DNA from: Acidimicrobiaceae bacterium
GTDB lineage: Bacteria > Actinomycetota > Acidimicrobiia > Acidimicrobiales > Bog-793
DNA: 63,498 nt
Direction: 5' to 3'
NCBI GenBank assembly: GCA_025464005.1
Contig: JAODBO010000038.1
Location: forward strand, 1-63,498
The notes under the pieces were generated by a model. It did not search any database and had not been told where the DNA came from. It saw only the letters and a program-made list of their open reading frames with translations. Made by a program: the position numbers and the translations under genes. Below are positions 16,073-25,300 of this stretch, piece by piece. How positions within the stretch are numbered: position 1 is the stretch's first letter; every line of letters begins with the position of its first letter.

Positions 16073-16993
16073 TCAAGTGTCGCGCGCGAGCGCGGCGAGC
16101 ACCGTCGCGACGAGGTCGGGCTGCACGGCGTCGAACCACACGATGCGCGGGTCGCGTCCGAACCACCTCTCCTGGCGGCGGGCGAAGGTTCGGGTCCGAC
16201 GAAGCGTCTCGGCGACCGCCTCGTCGAGGCTCGTCTCGCCCTCGAGATGAGCCAGCAGCTCCCGGTAGCCGAGTGCCTGTCGTGCCGTGCGCGCAAGTCC
16301 TGCAGGCCGACCCACTAGCGAGCGCACCTCGTCGAGAAAGCCGCGGGCCAGCTGGGCATCGAGTCGCTCTGCGATGCGCTGGTCGAGCTCATTGCGGCCG
16401 AGTCGCAGCCCCAGCTGGAAGAAGCGGGTCGGGCCGTACACCGCGAGCCCCGGCCCGGACGCGCTGAACGCGACGCCGGAGCCCATCGTGACCTCGAGCG
16501 CGCGAACGATCCGACGGGTATTGCCCGGCTCCGTGCGCGACGCTGCGACCGGGTCGAGCGCGAGAAGCCGCTCGTACAGCGCCTCGGGCCCGGTCGCGTC
16601 CGCCTCGCGCTCTAGGGCCGCTGCCAGGTCGGGATAGCGCGGTGGCAGTGCCAAGTCGTCGAGCAGCGCCCGGTGGTAGAGCCCCGTCCCGCCTACGAGC
16701 ATGGCCGTGTGCCCGCGGTCTTCGATTCCCGCCAGAGCCTCGCGAGCGGCACCCTGGAACTCCGAGACCGAGAACTCCCGGTCGGGACCGACCAGGTCGA
16801 GAAGGTGCCAGCACAGGCCGTCGCGCTCCGACGGCGTCGGCTTGGCGGTGCCTACGTCGAGACCCCGGTAGACGGCCATTGCGTCGACCGAGACGAGCTC
16901 GACATCTCCGAGCTCGCGGGCGATCCGGACGGCGAGCGCCGTCTTGCCCGACGCGGTGGGTCCCACGATCGCGAGATGCCGCGGTCCATTCAC
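16073..16993 (-). CDS. miaA: tRNA dimethylallyltransferase
   Basis: MiaA adds a dimethylallyl group to N6 of A37 in tRNAs reading UNN codons. The 306-residue protein has the P-loop AIVGPTASGKTALA near 8, SVDAMAVYRGLDVGTAKPTPSER near 36, a swinging-loop domain, GGTGLYHRALLDDL near 95, PGNTRRIVRALEV near 155 and the C-terminal FARRQERWFGRDPRIVWFD. The GTG at 16993 is chosen because the P-loop should begin within about ten residues of the start. The family opening is shorter than the alternative start at 17092. Its stop lies directly beside the dapF start. Confidence 0.94.
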   Translation of the reverse strand: MNGPRHLAIVGPTASGKTALAVRIARELGDVELVSVDAMAVYRGLDVGTAKPTPSERDGLCWHLLDLVGPDREFSVSEFQGAAREALAGIEDRGHTAMLVGGTGLYHRALLDDLALPPRYPDLAAALEREADATGPEALYERLLALDPVAASRTEPGNTRRIVRALEVTMGSGVAFSASGPGLAVYGPTRFFQLGLRLGRNELDQRIAERLDAQLARGFLDEVRSLVGRPAGLARTARQALGYRELLAHLEGETSLDEAVAETLRRTRTFARRQERWFGRDPRIVWFDAVQPDLVATVLAALARDT

Positions 16994-17561
16994 GCCATGG
17001 CCCGACTCGATGTGCGCAACCGGCTCATCGGTCACGGCTCGCGGCCTCGGGTGGATGAACCGGAGCGGCTGACCTGGTCTTTGTCCCCACACTCGCCCGC
17101 CGAGGGATTGACGTGCCGGGCGATGGCAACCGGCACTCGCCGGCTCGGCACCACCCCTTCAGGCACGCTTGGCCCCTTCTCCACGTCGAGCCGACAGCCG
17201 GCACCGCGCGGGCGGGTCTTACCTCTAAGCCGCACCATGATCGGCAACCACGGGTTGCCTTACGTGGGTCGTTTCGCCTGCGGCTGGCATCGACTTGCAA
17301 CCACAGACCCGCTCACGGTCCACCCGCGACGAGTGTACGCGTGGTTCCGGGACGCCTGTTGAGCCTGCCAAACCAACTCGCGAGACCTGGGCAGCGACTC
17401 GCCCTGGGCGCGTCTACTCGGTACGGATGCGTCTGCGGTCGGAGAGGGAGGCCGCCCGTTCGATCCGGGCCGGGTTCGCCGCCGCCGCCGCCGGGAGGTG
17501 CACTCCCCCGGCGGATCGTTGTCAGGCGCGACCTTGCCTTCGCCGGATTCGAGCTGACCCG
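16994..17561. other. 568-bp stretch without a recognised gene
   Basis: This gap lies upstream of miaA and downstream of the SIS-domain gene. It probably holds the miaA promoter. One minus-strand frame (17247-17032) reads MPIMVRLRGKTRPRGAGCRLDVEKG and continues for 71 codons. It has no visible homology and no strong ribosome site. A GCC-repeat (17480-17494) and several short GC-rich inverted repeats are present. No tRNA cloverleaf could be folded by eye. Confidence 0.4.
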
Positions 17562-18647
17562 CTACCAGCCGTTCACAACCCGCCGGGCGATGTCGTCGTT
17601 CACTGGGACAGGTCCCGGGTCGAGTCCCTCGGCCAGGGCGAGGTGGATCGCGACAAAGTCGCCCACGAGGACGAGGTCGAGCAGCTGCGTGAGGCGATCG
17701 GCACCCTCCGCCCGCACCTCGAGCACGGACGCGACCGCTTCGGTCGCGTACTCCTCGGCGAGGGAGAAGCGAGCGGCGGCGCCGTCAGCCTCGAAGTCGC
17801 TGCGCAGCGCGACGAGTGTCAGGAGCTGGCGCGTGACGTCCCCTGCCTGGCCGAAGCCCGCGATGTCCACGGCGGACCGATCTGGCTCCGATCCGGCGAA
17901 TGCCTGGATCTTGGCCGCCATGTTGACCTGGGCGACCCACCGGCGAGCCGCGACCGCGCCTATCCCCTCGTCGCCGTGGACGACTGGGAACGTCCGGCCG
18001 ATGCGGCGCGCCACGCGCCGGGCGACGCCGCCGTCGGGGCCGAGCAGCGAGTCGCGGCGCCGGGCGAGCCGGTACGCGCCGGTACGCAACGATTGAGCGG
18101 CGCCGGGTAGGAACCCGAGCTGCTCGCACGCGACGAGTACTGGCACGAGCACGGCGGCGAGCGCGTCGCGCGTCCCGGTGCCCGGCTCGAGCAGGTGAAC
18201 CGGCACGGTGTGGCGGCGGGCAATTTCGGTGAGGGCGCCGGGTGGCGCGATCGCGACGAGCCGGGCACCTCGGGCGAGTACGCGCTCGGCCGCCCAGGCG
18301 GTCTCGGGAGCGTTCGTCTCGCCGGCGACGGCGAACGCGAGTGTGCGCGGCCCGACGAAATGTGGGGGGGAAGCGCCGCGGACGGTAACCACCGGGACTG
18401 GGAGGCTCTTCGCCCCGACGGCGGCGAGGATGTCACCGATGAGGGCGTCCTGACCGAGACCGAGCACGACGACGTTCGCGATGTCGTCGTAGGCCTTACT
18501 TGCGACGCCGGGAAGAAGCGGCTCGGACTCGGCGCGCCGAACCGCCTCGACGAGCTGCTCCGGCAGCGCGGCCGCAGCGCCCAGCATGTCGGCCGTGTCG
18601 AGCATCCCGTCCGACCACGAACCCGGCGCGTCCTTCGGCGTTGCCAT
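17562..18647 (-). CDS. SIS-domain phosphosugar isomerase-like protein (TobH type)
   Basis: The 361-residue protein has an N-terminal LDTADMLGAAAALPEQL segment, then VVVLGLGQDALIGDILAA, VTVRGASPPHFVGPRTLAFAVAGETNAPETAWAAERVLARGARLVAI and a second SIS-like half. This matches the actinobacterial TobH / bifunctional phosphoglucose-phosphomannose isomerase family next to manB (Rv3256c-Rv3257c in Mycobacterium tuberculosis). Here too it is followed by a Trm112-like gene and manB. The catalytic Glu and His of true isomerases could not be placed, so enzymatic activity is uncertain. The ATG at 18647 is used; the upstream in-frame reading lies inside the Trm112-like gene. Confidence 0.75.
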   Translation of the reverse strand: MATPKDAPGSWSDGMLDTADMLGAAAALPEQLVEAVRRAESEPLLPGVASKAYDDIANVVVLGLGQDALIGDILAAVGAKSLPVPVVTVRGASPPHFVGPRTLAFAVAGETNAPETAWAAERVLARGARLVAIAPPGALTEIARRHTVPVHLLEPGTGTRDALAAVLVPVLVACEQLGFLPGAAQSLRTGAYRLARRRDSLLGPDGGVARRVARRIGRTFPVVHGDEGIGAVAARRWVAQVNMAAKIQAFAGSEPDRSAVDIAGFGQAGDVTRQLLTLVALRSDFEADGAAARFSLAEEYATEAVASVLEVRAEGADRLTQLLDLVLVGDFVAIHLALAEGLDPGPVPVNDDIARRVVNGW

Positions 18648-18660
18648 CGCGAGACCGGAC

Positions 18661-18936
18661 CTATCCCTTTTCGGGGCGGCCCGGGCCTTCGCTCGCGGGC
18701 GGGGCGCCGGTGAGCACCCCCACGCGCGCCACCTTCTCCTCGATTCGCGCCACCTCGACGTCGTCGAGATCGTCACCCTCGTCGACGAGCATGACCGGGA
18801 TGCCGTCATTGATCCGGTAGCGCCGGCGCAAGCGAAGGTTGACGAGGGCGTCCTCGTCTTCGAGGTACCACAAGGGCTGCTTGTCCTCCGGGCACACGAG
18901 GATTTCGAGTAGGAGCGGATCGAGCGGCACGATCAC
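18661..18936 (-). CDS. Trm112/UPF0434-family small protein
   Basis: The protein (91 residues) begins with LDPLLLEILVCPEDKQPLWYLEDEDALVNLRLRRRYRINDGIPVMLVDEG, a clear Trm112p/UPF0434 match in which family members fold as a small zinc-ribbon-like domain. Only CPEDKQPL retains a cysteine, so a four-Cys zinc site is not present. In eukaryotes and archaea the family activates methyltransferases; in Actinobacteria it sits between manB and tobH, as here, with unknown function. The start overlaps the manB stop by 4 bp. Confidence 0.85.
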   Translation of the reverse strand: MIVPLDPLLLEILVCPEDKQPLWYLEDEDALVNLRLRRRYRINDGIPVMLVDEGDDLDDVEVARIEEKVARVGVLTGAPPASEGPGRPEKG

Positions 18937-20339
18937 GCCTGCTTAGCGGCTATCGAGGCGATCGCGTCGCGCAGTTCGGCGACGTGGGCCGCCAGCGAGT
19001 CAGCGTCGCGCGCCTCGACGTTCAGTCGAAGGAGCGGCTCGGTATTGGACGGCCGGAGGTTGAACCACCAGTCCGCGAGCTCGGCGGTCAGGCCGTCCAG
19101 CCTGTCGAGGGCCGCCCCGCGCGCCCCGTACTGCTCGGCGATCGCCTCGATCGCGGACGCGGGGTCGTGCACCTCGGTGTTGATCTCGCCCGAGTCGGCA
19201 TAGCGCTCGTAGGGCTTGCGGAGCTCGGAGAGGCTCACCCCGGCGGCGGAGAGGACTTCGAGCACGACGAGCGCGGCGATGATCCCGGAGTCGGCGCGAA
19301 AGTTGTCGCGAAAGTAGTAGTGACCGGAGTGCTCGCCGCCGAATACCGCATCGGTCTCGGCCATCACGGTCTTTATGAACGAGTGGCCCACCCGCGTCCG
19401 GACGGCGACGCCGCCGGCCTCGGCGATGACCTCCGGGACGGCGTGGGAACAGATCAGGTTGTAGAGCACAGTGGATCCCGGGTGCTTTCGCAGCATGGCG
19501 TCGGCGACGATGGCCGTCGTCGTCGAGCCGGAAAGGGGCTCGGCGCGCTCGTCCACGAGGAAGACGCGATCCGCGTCACCGTCGAACGCGAGACCTACAT
19601 CGGCATGGGTCTCAAGTATTCGAGCGCGAAGGTCGACGAGGTTGGACGGCTGGATCGGATCGGCGGGATGGTTGGGGAAGGTGCCGTCGAGCTCGCCGAA
19701 GAGCAGGTCGAGCGTGAACGGAAGGCCCGCGAAGACGTGCGGAGCGACGAGGCCGCCCATACCGTTGGCCGTGTCGGCGACGATGCGCATCGGCGTGAGC
19801 GCGGAGACGTCGACGAACGAGCGGACATGCTCGGCGAAGGCGTCGAGAAGCTCGACCCGCTCGACGCGGGGGTTCGCCGCGACCGATCCGACGGCGCCGT
19901 CGGCGGGAGCCTGCTCGACCGCCTCCTCGGCCAGGCGCAGGATCTCGCCCAGGCCGGTGTCCCGACCGATCGGTCGGGCGCCCGCCAGGCACATCTTCAC
20001 TCCGTTGTACGCCGCGGGGTTGTGCGAGGCGGTGAGCATCGCCGTGGGAGCGTCGAGGTGACCCGACGCGAAGTAGGCCATGTCCGTCGAGGCGAGCCCG
20101 AGGTCCACGACGTGGGCGCCCGCGGCCGCGGCGCCTGCGATGAAGGCACGGGAGAGCTCCTCCCCGGTCGTTCGCATGTCGTGGGCGACGAGCACCCGCT
20201 GGGCGCCCGACTCCGAGCGGACGAAGGTAGCAAAGCCATGACCGATCGCGTACGTGCGCCGGGCGTCGAGCTCGCCGGGGACGATCCCGCGGATGTCGTA
20301 CGCCTTGAATATGGGAGCGAGCTGGTTGTTCGACGTCAT
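18933..20339 (-). CDS. manB: Phosphomannomutase/phosphoglucomutase
   Basis: The 468-residue alpha-D-phosphohexomutase would convert mannose-6-P to mannose-1-P (or the glucose pair). The four domain signatures are present: phosphoserine loop AMLTASHNPAAYNGVKM near 100, metal loop LAFDGDADRVFLVDE near 245, sugar-specificity loop FGGEHSGHYYF near 327, and phosphate-binding RPSNTEPLLRLNVEA near 435. GEHSGH is the PMM/PGM type. The ATG at 20339 lies 11 bp after a TAGAGT -10-like element, implying a very short leader. It leads a manB-trm112-SIS block and should supply the ManC-like enzyme encoded at 34.5 kb. Confidence 0.93.
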   Translation of the reverse strand: MTSNNQLAPIFKAYDIRGIVPGELDARRTYAIGHGFATFVRSESGAQRVLVAHDMRTTGEELSRAFIAGAAAAGAHVVDLGLASTDMAYFASGHLDAPTAMLTASHNPAAYNGVKMCLAGARPIGRDTGLGEILRLAEEAVEQAPADGAVGSVAANPRVERVELLDAFAEHVRSFVDVSALTPMRIVADTANGMGGLVAPHVFAGLPFTLDLLFGELDGTFPNHPADPIQPSNLVDLRARILETHADVGLAFDGDADRVFLVDERAEPLSGSTTTAIVADAMLRKHPGSTVLYNLICSHAVPEVIAEAGGVAVRTRVGHSFIKTVMAETDAVFGGEHSGHYYFRDNFRADSGIIAALVVLEVLSAAGVSLSELRKPYERYADSGEINTEVHDPASAIEAIAEQYGARGAALDRLDGLTAELADWWFNLRPSNTEPLLRLNVEARDADSLAAHVAELRDAIASIAAKQA

Positions 20340-20418
20340 AACGGCACGTGACTCTAGTCCGACCGTCCCTACGGGGACCGGGCGTGCTGGCGCGGCGAGG
20401 CGCGGGTGGAGCAGCGCT

Positions 20419-21372
20419 TCAGTGGGACCGAGCCACCGACACGAATGTCGCTGTGTTGAAGGCCATGTGGGCGACGATGCCGGGCCCGAGCCGGCCGGTC
20501 CGCCACGCGAGCACGCTCAGCACCATCCCGAATCCGGCGAGGGCTATGAGCTCGAGCGGCTCGAAGTGGACGAGCCCGAAGACGAGCCCGACGAGCACGA
20601 CCGAGAGAACCGGACCGAACCTCGCACCACGCGGCGCGAGCCTGGCCGCGAGCGCCCGGAGCAGGAGACCTCGAAAGTAAAGCTCCTCGACGAGCGGGCT
20701 ACCGAGGCAGACGAGCACGCCGAGCACGACGAGTCCTGGTCCCGACGCGTCGCCGGTGAGCGAGACCGCGGGCTGGCTGAGCCGGTGGAACAGGTGCGGC
20801 ACGAACGGAAGGAGCGGCAGCTCGAGGAGCGGTACGAGCAGGTACTGCGAGGCCAGGCCGACGACGATGCCGAGCGGAACGTCCGGCCACAACTTGATGG
20901 CGAAGCCGTAGTCACGGGCGAGCAGGTCGCGAGTCGTCACGGGCACGACTGCACCGTTGGCCTGGACGAGGTCGCGGGCGGGCTCGGTCGCGGACCGGTC
21001 CCTCGCGCGCTCGTAGCGACGGTTGCGGACGCTCGCCGCTATCGCGCCGCCGACGAGTCCGATCCACAGCCCGAGGAGGCTCGCGACGTCGCTCCCGTAA
21101 CCGCTCGGACTGCGAGGATGGTGGCTGAGCGCCCCGAACACGCTCGTGAACACCGTGGCGAGGACGAAGCCCGCCGCCAGTCCGACGAGGGCCTCGCCGA
21201 GCCCGAACGCGTTCGGCCGGAACGGCGACGGCGTCGCCACGCTCCGATCGGCCGGTGAGGTCACGGGCGCGAGCGTCGTCGGCGAAGGCGCCCGGGTCAA
21301 CTCAGGCAGCCTTTTCGGGTTCAGCCGATGAGCCTCGTAGGCGCTCGAGGACCCCACTTCGCGCGCCCCCAA
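20419..21372 (-). CDS. CPBP-family intramembrane protease
   Basis: This multi-span membrane protein (up to 317 residues) carries the CPBP/Abi signature: PLVEELYFRGLLLRALAARL (motif 1, EExxxR) near 225, LVFGLVHFEP (motif 2 His) near 258 and GIVAHMAFNTATF (motif 3, HxxxN) near 300. These are the catalytic residues of Rce1-like glutamate proteases. About 7 hydrophobic segments are visible. The N-terminal 50 residues are soluble and Pro/Ser-rich, so the TTG at 21372 may not be the true start. It lies divergent from ftsH with a short gap. Confidence 0.87.
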   Translation of the reverse strand: MGAREVGSSSAYEAHRLNPKRLPELTRAPSPTTLAPVTSPADRSVATPSPFRPNAFGLGEALVGLAAGFVLATVFTSVFGALSHHPRSPSGYGSDVASLLGLWIGLVGGAIAASVRNRRYERARDRSATEPARDLVQANGAVVPVTTRDLLARDYGFAIKLWPDVPLGIVVGLASQYLLVPLLELPLLPFVPHLFHRLSQPAVSLTGDASGPGLVVLGVLVCLGSPLVEELYFRGLLLRALAARLAPRGARFGPVLSVVLVGLVFGLVHFEPLELIALAGFGMVLSVLAWRTGRLGPGIVAHMAFNTATFVSVARSH

Positions 21373-21450
21373 GTGGGATCCGGTGCGACTTCGCGGGGCG
21401 CGGCCCGGCGGGCCTGCAGCGCTGCCGACAGGAACGGCTGTCGCGACGCC

Positions 21451-21456
21451 TACGAT
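21451..21456 (+). promoter_or_regulatory. ftsH -10 element (leaderless type)
   Basis: TACGAT ends 7 bp before the ftsH ATG at 21464. TANNNT boxes at this distance mark leaderless transcripts in Actinobacteria, in which the RNA starts at the start codon. The spacer AAGGGCA could also act as a weak ribosome site. Confidence 0.55.
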
Positions 21457-21463
21457 AAGGGCA

Positions 21464-23497
21464 ATGAGTCGCCAACCGCAGGACGTTCGACCAGGAGGAA
21501 ACGGTCAGGGCCGCCAGGGCGGACCGGCCGGAGGAGACGCCACGTGGCGCTGGGTGCTCGCGGCACTCGTCGTCGTGCTCGTGCTCGTGGTCTTCGGATC
21601 GTCGTTCGTCTCGCACTCCTCGGTGAAGACCGCCAGCTACTCGAGCTTCCACAGTGCCCTCGAAAAGAAGCAGGTGTACTCGGCGACGGTCGACAACGCG
21701 ACCGCGACGATCACCTACAAGCTGAACCCGAACGGGCCCACGTACTCGACGACGGGGCCGGCCTCGCTCCCCGACACCCTGATCACCGCGCTCCAGAACT
21801 CCGGAGCCCAGGTCAAGTTCACCACGCCGACGACGAGCATTCTCCCTAGCCTGCTCGTCTACGCACTACCGGTGGTGCTGATCATGGGCTTCCTGCTCTG
21901 GCTCAATCGCCGGGCCCAGGGCCAGATGTCCGGCATTATGTCGATCGGGCGATCGCGGGCCAAGGTGTACTCCACCGAACGGCCGCGCACGACGTTCAAC
22001 GACGTCGCCGGCTATTCGGGCGTCAAGCAGGAGATCAGCGAGGTGGTCGATTTCCTGAAGTCTCCCGGCAGGTTCCGCGAGATCGGTGCCCGGATACCGA
22101 AAGGCGTGCTGCTCGTCGGACCCCCCGGCACCGGCAAGACCCTTCTCGCTCGGGCCGTGGCAGGGGAAGCGGGCGTCCCCTTCCTCTCGGTGAGCGGCTC
22201 GGACTTCATGGAGATGTTCGTGGGCGTCGGCGCGAGCCGAGTTCGCGACCTGTTCCAGACGGCCCGCAAGCAGGCGCCAGCGATCATCTTCGTCGACGAG
22301 ATCGACTCCATCGGCCGCAAGCGCGGCGCGGGCCTCGGCGGCGGCCACGACGAGCGCGAGCAGACGCTCAACCAGATGCTCTCCGAGATGGACGGCTTCG
22401 ACCACGCCGAGGGCGTGGTGATGATGGCGGCGACCAACCGACCCGACATCCTCGACCCGGCCCTGCTGCGGCCCGGACGCTTCGACCGTCAGATCGTCGT
22501 GCCGCTGCCCGACCTCGAGGAGCGCAAGCCGATCCTGAAGGTGCACGCCCGCGACAAGCGCATCGGCCCGGACGTCGACCTGGACGTCGTAGCGCGCGGC
22601 ACACCCGGCATGAGCGGTGCGGACCTCGCGAACTTGGTGAACGAGGCGGCCCTGCACGCCGTGCGTCGCGGCAGCCAGGTGATACAGATGCGCGACTTCG
22701 ACGCAGCTCGCGACCGGGTGCTCATGGGCCAGCAACGCGAGAGCACCGTGCTGTCCGACTCGGAGAAGGAGCGCGTGTCGTTCCACGAGTCCGGACACGC
22801 CGTCCTCTCCTACGTGCTGCCCTTCGCCGACCCGCTGCTCAAGGTCAGCATCATCCCGACCGGGATGGCGCTCGGCGTCACCCAGCAGCTCCCGCTCGAG
22901 GAGCGGCACATCTACCGCCGCGAGTACATCGAGGACTCGCTCGCGGTTCGCATGGGCGGGCGCGTCGCCGAGCTCATCATCTACGGCGACCTCTCCACGG
23001 GCGCGAGCGACGACCTCCAGCGCAACACCGAGCTCGCCCGCAAGATGGTCCGCGAGTGGGGCATGTCGAGCGAGATCGGGCCGATGGCCTGGGGTTCGCA
23101 AGGCATGGTCTTCCTCGGCGAGGACCTCATGCACTCGAGGGACTACTCCGAGGACATGAGTCGTGTCGTGGACGAGGAGGTCTCGAAGATCCTCCGCGCC
23201 CAGGAAGCACGCGCCCGAGAGGTCCTCGAGGAGCACCGCGTCGGCCTCGAAGCGGTCGCTCGCGAGCTGCTCAGCAAGGAGACCGTCGACGGACGCGAGG
23301 TCGCTCGGCTCATCGACGAAGCCTACGGTCGGCCGGTGCACGGCGACCAGCCCTCGGTAGCGCACTATGCGGGAACGATCTTCGGCACCCACGAGCCGGT
23401 GGGGGCAGGCACGGGCGACGCCGGGGGATCCCCGTCGAGCATGCCCACGAGCCCGGTGGGCCCGCTCGACGACAAAGAACCGCCCGTCCAGTCCTAG
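21464..23497 (+). CDS. ftsH: ATP-dependent zinc metalloprotease FtsH
   Basis: FtsH degrades misfolded membrane proteins and short-lived regulators. The 677-residue protein has two membrane spans (about 30-48 and 128-147) around an extracytoplasmic domain. The AAA module has Walker A GPPGTGKT (219-226), Walker B IIFVDEID (274-281) and the second region of homology ([22 protein letters not shown]). The M41 domain has the zinc motif HESGH (441-445); the usual sequence is HEAGH, and the Ser leaves both His and Glu intact. A third ligand lies in [10 protein letters not shown]. The C-terminus ends in a Gly/Pro/Ser tail of about 50 residues. Divergent from the CPBP protease, convergent with the DUF5719 gene. 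Confidence 0.97.
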   Translation: MSRQPQDVRPGGNGQGRQGGPAGGDATWRWVLAALVVVLVLVVFGSSFVSHSSVKTASYSSFHSALEKKQVYSATVDNATATITYKLNPNGPTYSTTGPASLPDTLITALQNSGAQVKFTTPTTSILPSLLVYALPVVLIMGFLLWLNRRAQGQMSGIMSIGRSRAKVYSTERPRTTFNDVAGYSGVKQEISEVVDFLKSPGRFREIGARIPKGVLLVGPPGTGKTLLARAVAGEAGVPFLSVSGSDFMEMFVGVGASRVRDLFQTARKQAPAIIFVDEIDSIGRKRGAGLGGGHDEREQTLNQMLSEMDGFDHAEGVVMMAATNRPDILDPALLRPGRFDRQIVVPLPDLEERKPILKVHARDKRIGPDVDLDVVARGTPGMSGADLANLVNEAALHAVRRGSQVIQMRDFDAARDRVLMGQQRESTVLSDSEKERVSFHESGHAVLSYVLPFADPLLKVSIIPTGMALGVTQQLPLEERHIYRREYIEDSLAVRMGGRVAELIIYGDLSTGASDDLQRNTELARKMVREWGMSSEIGPMAWGSQGMVFLGEDLMHSRDYSEDMSRVVDEEVSKILRAQEARAREVLEEHRVGLEAVARELLSKETVDGREVARLIDEAYGRPVHGDQPSVAHYAGTIFGTHEPVGAGTGDAGGSPSSMPTSPVGPLDDKEPPVQS

Positions 23498-23621
23498 GAC
23501 TCTCCGGCTCGGGCGGGAGTGCTCGCGCGGACCGCTATCACTTGCGCCAGACCCGCTGTACTTCTCGCGCACTCACTGTCACCTTGAGGGACCGCTACCG
23601 CTTGTCGGACTGGCTATGGCC

Positions 23622-25292
23622 TCAGCGGACCGCAATCGCCGTCGGGAGCGTGAAGCCCGGAGCCTTGCGGCTGTAGAGCAGCTCCCCAGCGACGATCGGC
23701 TGGCTCGACGAGACGAGCATCGCTAGCGCCCCGTCGCCGCCGACGACTGTCGCCATGTCGACGGTCAGGATGGCGCCAGGAGCCACGGACAGTGGGGGCA
23801 TCGCCGGAAACGACGTCGATCCGAAGGGGCCGCTCCCCGATCCGTCCAACTGGTCGATCCGCACCCGGGCTTCGGCGCGAGAGGTGTTGTCGATCACGAC
23901 GACCTCGCTCGTCGTCGCGTCAGATTCACCGCCAGGAAGCACCCAGCGAGTCGCCGGCGCGGACACGCCCGAGGTGACTGCGACCCCTGGCTGCACGATC
24001 GGCAGGGCGCTGACAGTTGCGTACGGGACGACCGTCGTGGTGGTGGTCGTAGTCGTCGGCGGCGTCGTGGAGCGGCTGCCGTGCTTTCGCTGCGTGGCCG
24101 CCACCCGGGCTTTCGCGGCTCGTGCAGCGCGAGACGCCTTTGCGGCAGCTGCCTTTGCGGCGGCTTTCTTGGCAGCGGCGAGCTTCAACGCCGCCCGGTT
24201 GACGATCGCCTGGGAGACGACCGTCTCGCGTGACACGACGACGGCTGCGCCCGTGCTCTTCACCGACGCCCAGCGCATCGCGCCGGGCGACGCCTCACCG
24301 CCCGGGGTGAGTGCCACGACTGCGTGCGGCGGCACGACGGTCGTCAGCTCGGAGCCCGCCGACGACGTGCCGAGGCGCAAGAGAACCTTGGCCGCGCGAC
24401 TACCAGGGTTGAGGACGTTGAACGTGCTCGTCGAAGCGGACCCCGTCGGCACCGCGGGAACGAGCCACGATGACGAGGCGGACGGCGTCGCCGTGGTGAC
24501 GGAGGACAGCACGACGCGGTGCGTCACCGCCGTGACGAGTGCACCGGCGACGACGTGGCCGCCCGTGGCGGTGACGATCGTGGCGACGACCGCCTTTTCC
24601 GGCAGGTAGTGACCAACGTTGAGGACCTGCAGCTGACCGGCTCCTACGGAAAGGCCCTGGAAAGCGGGCGGCGAGATCGGGCCACTGCTCGTCACGAACG
24701 AGACGCCGACGACTGCCGGGGTCGCGCCCGGGTCGAATACCGCCAGCGAGAGATTGCTCGCGCCGAGCGTGCTGCCGGACGCGAGGTAGTCCACCGCAGA
24801 TGTGCGGTCGGTGCAGGGCGACGCGCTCACCCCGCTCGCTCCGTGCACCAGCTCCTCGACTGCGATGCCGCTCCCGTTGGCGAGAACTGTCGCGGCCGCG
24901 GAGCCGCGAGCCCCCTTGCGCGAGAGGCCGAGTACGCTCTCGCTCCCCGGCTGTACCTCGAGTTTGTTCACCGACGGACGGCCGCCGAGACTCGACGCCA
25001 CGACGATCTCACCGTCCACGGTGCGGCCACCGAGATTGGTCACCGCGATCGAGGCCGCACCGTGCGAAGCTCCGATCGGCAACGGACCGGCGCAGTACCA
25101 GGCCGAGGAGCTCGCGGTATCGGTGACGACGCTGGACGCGACAGCGTTCTGGAACCTCACCGACGGCGCGAGGTCGCGCGGTCGCAGCGCGGTGTTCGCC
25201 ACTCCGCCGAGCACGAGCACCACCGCGACGAGTCCGACGGCCAAGAAGCGGCGACGCTCAGGTACACGTTCTTTCAATGCACTGCCTTTCAA
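23622..25292 (-). CDS. DUF5719-family exported protein
   Basis: The 556-residue protein has a basic N-terminus and one membrane span (about 15-35, FLAVGLVAVVLVLGGVAN), then a long Ser/Thr/Val-rich extracytoplasmic part with repeated beta-type modules, matching DUF5719. A notable insert near residues 365-420 is a Lys/Ala helix (KLAAAKKAAAKAAAAKASRAARAAK) followed by a run of eight Thr. It sits downstream of the large glycosyltransferase and overlaps it by 4 bp (TTGA), as in other Actinobacteria, suggesting an envelope role. The start is TTG at 25292 or the TTG at 25277 in the second copy of a 15-bp repeat. Confidence 0.8.
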   Translation of the reverse strand: MKGSALKERVPERRRFLAVGLVAVVLVLGGVANTALRPRDLAPSVRFQNAVASSVVTDTASSSAWYCAGPLPIGASHGAASIAVTNLGGRTVDGEIVVASSLGGRPSVNKLEVQPGSESVLGLSRKGARGSAAATVLANGSGIAVEELVHGASGVSASPCTDRTSAVDYLASGSTLGASNLSLAVFDPGATPAVVGVSFVTSSGPISPPAFQGLSVGAGQLQVLNVGHYLPEKAVVATIVTATGGHVVAGALVTAVTHRVVLSSVTTATPSASSSWLVPAVPTGSASTSTFNVLNPGSRAAKVLLRLGTSSAGSELTTVVPPHAVVALTPGGEASPGAMRWASVKSTGAAVVVSRETVVSQAIVNRAALKLAAAKKAAAKAAAAKASRAARAAKARVAATQRKHGSRSTTPPTTTTTTTTVVPYATVSALPIVQPGVAVTSGVSAPATRWVLPGGESDATTSEVVVIDNTSRAEARVRIDQLDGSGSGPFGSTSFPAMPPLSVAPGAILTVDMATVVGGDGALAMLVSSSQPIVAGELLYSRKAPGFTLPTAIAVR

Positions 25293-25300
25293 TGCACTGC
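25271..25300. repeat. 15-bp tandem duplication at a gene junction
   Basis: The unit CTTTCAATGCACTGC occurs twice head to tail (25271-25285 and 25286-25300). On the minus strand each copy contains a TTG with a purine-rich GGAG or AAGG seven bases upstream. It therefore duplicates the start site of the DUF5719 gene exactly where the preceding glycosyltransferase ends. Confidence 0.9.

Noticed and set aside
17440..17500. tRNA-like segment (CGTTCGATCCGGGC)
   Set aside because: A T-loop-like string is present, but no acceptor, D-arm or anticodon arm could be paired around it.
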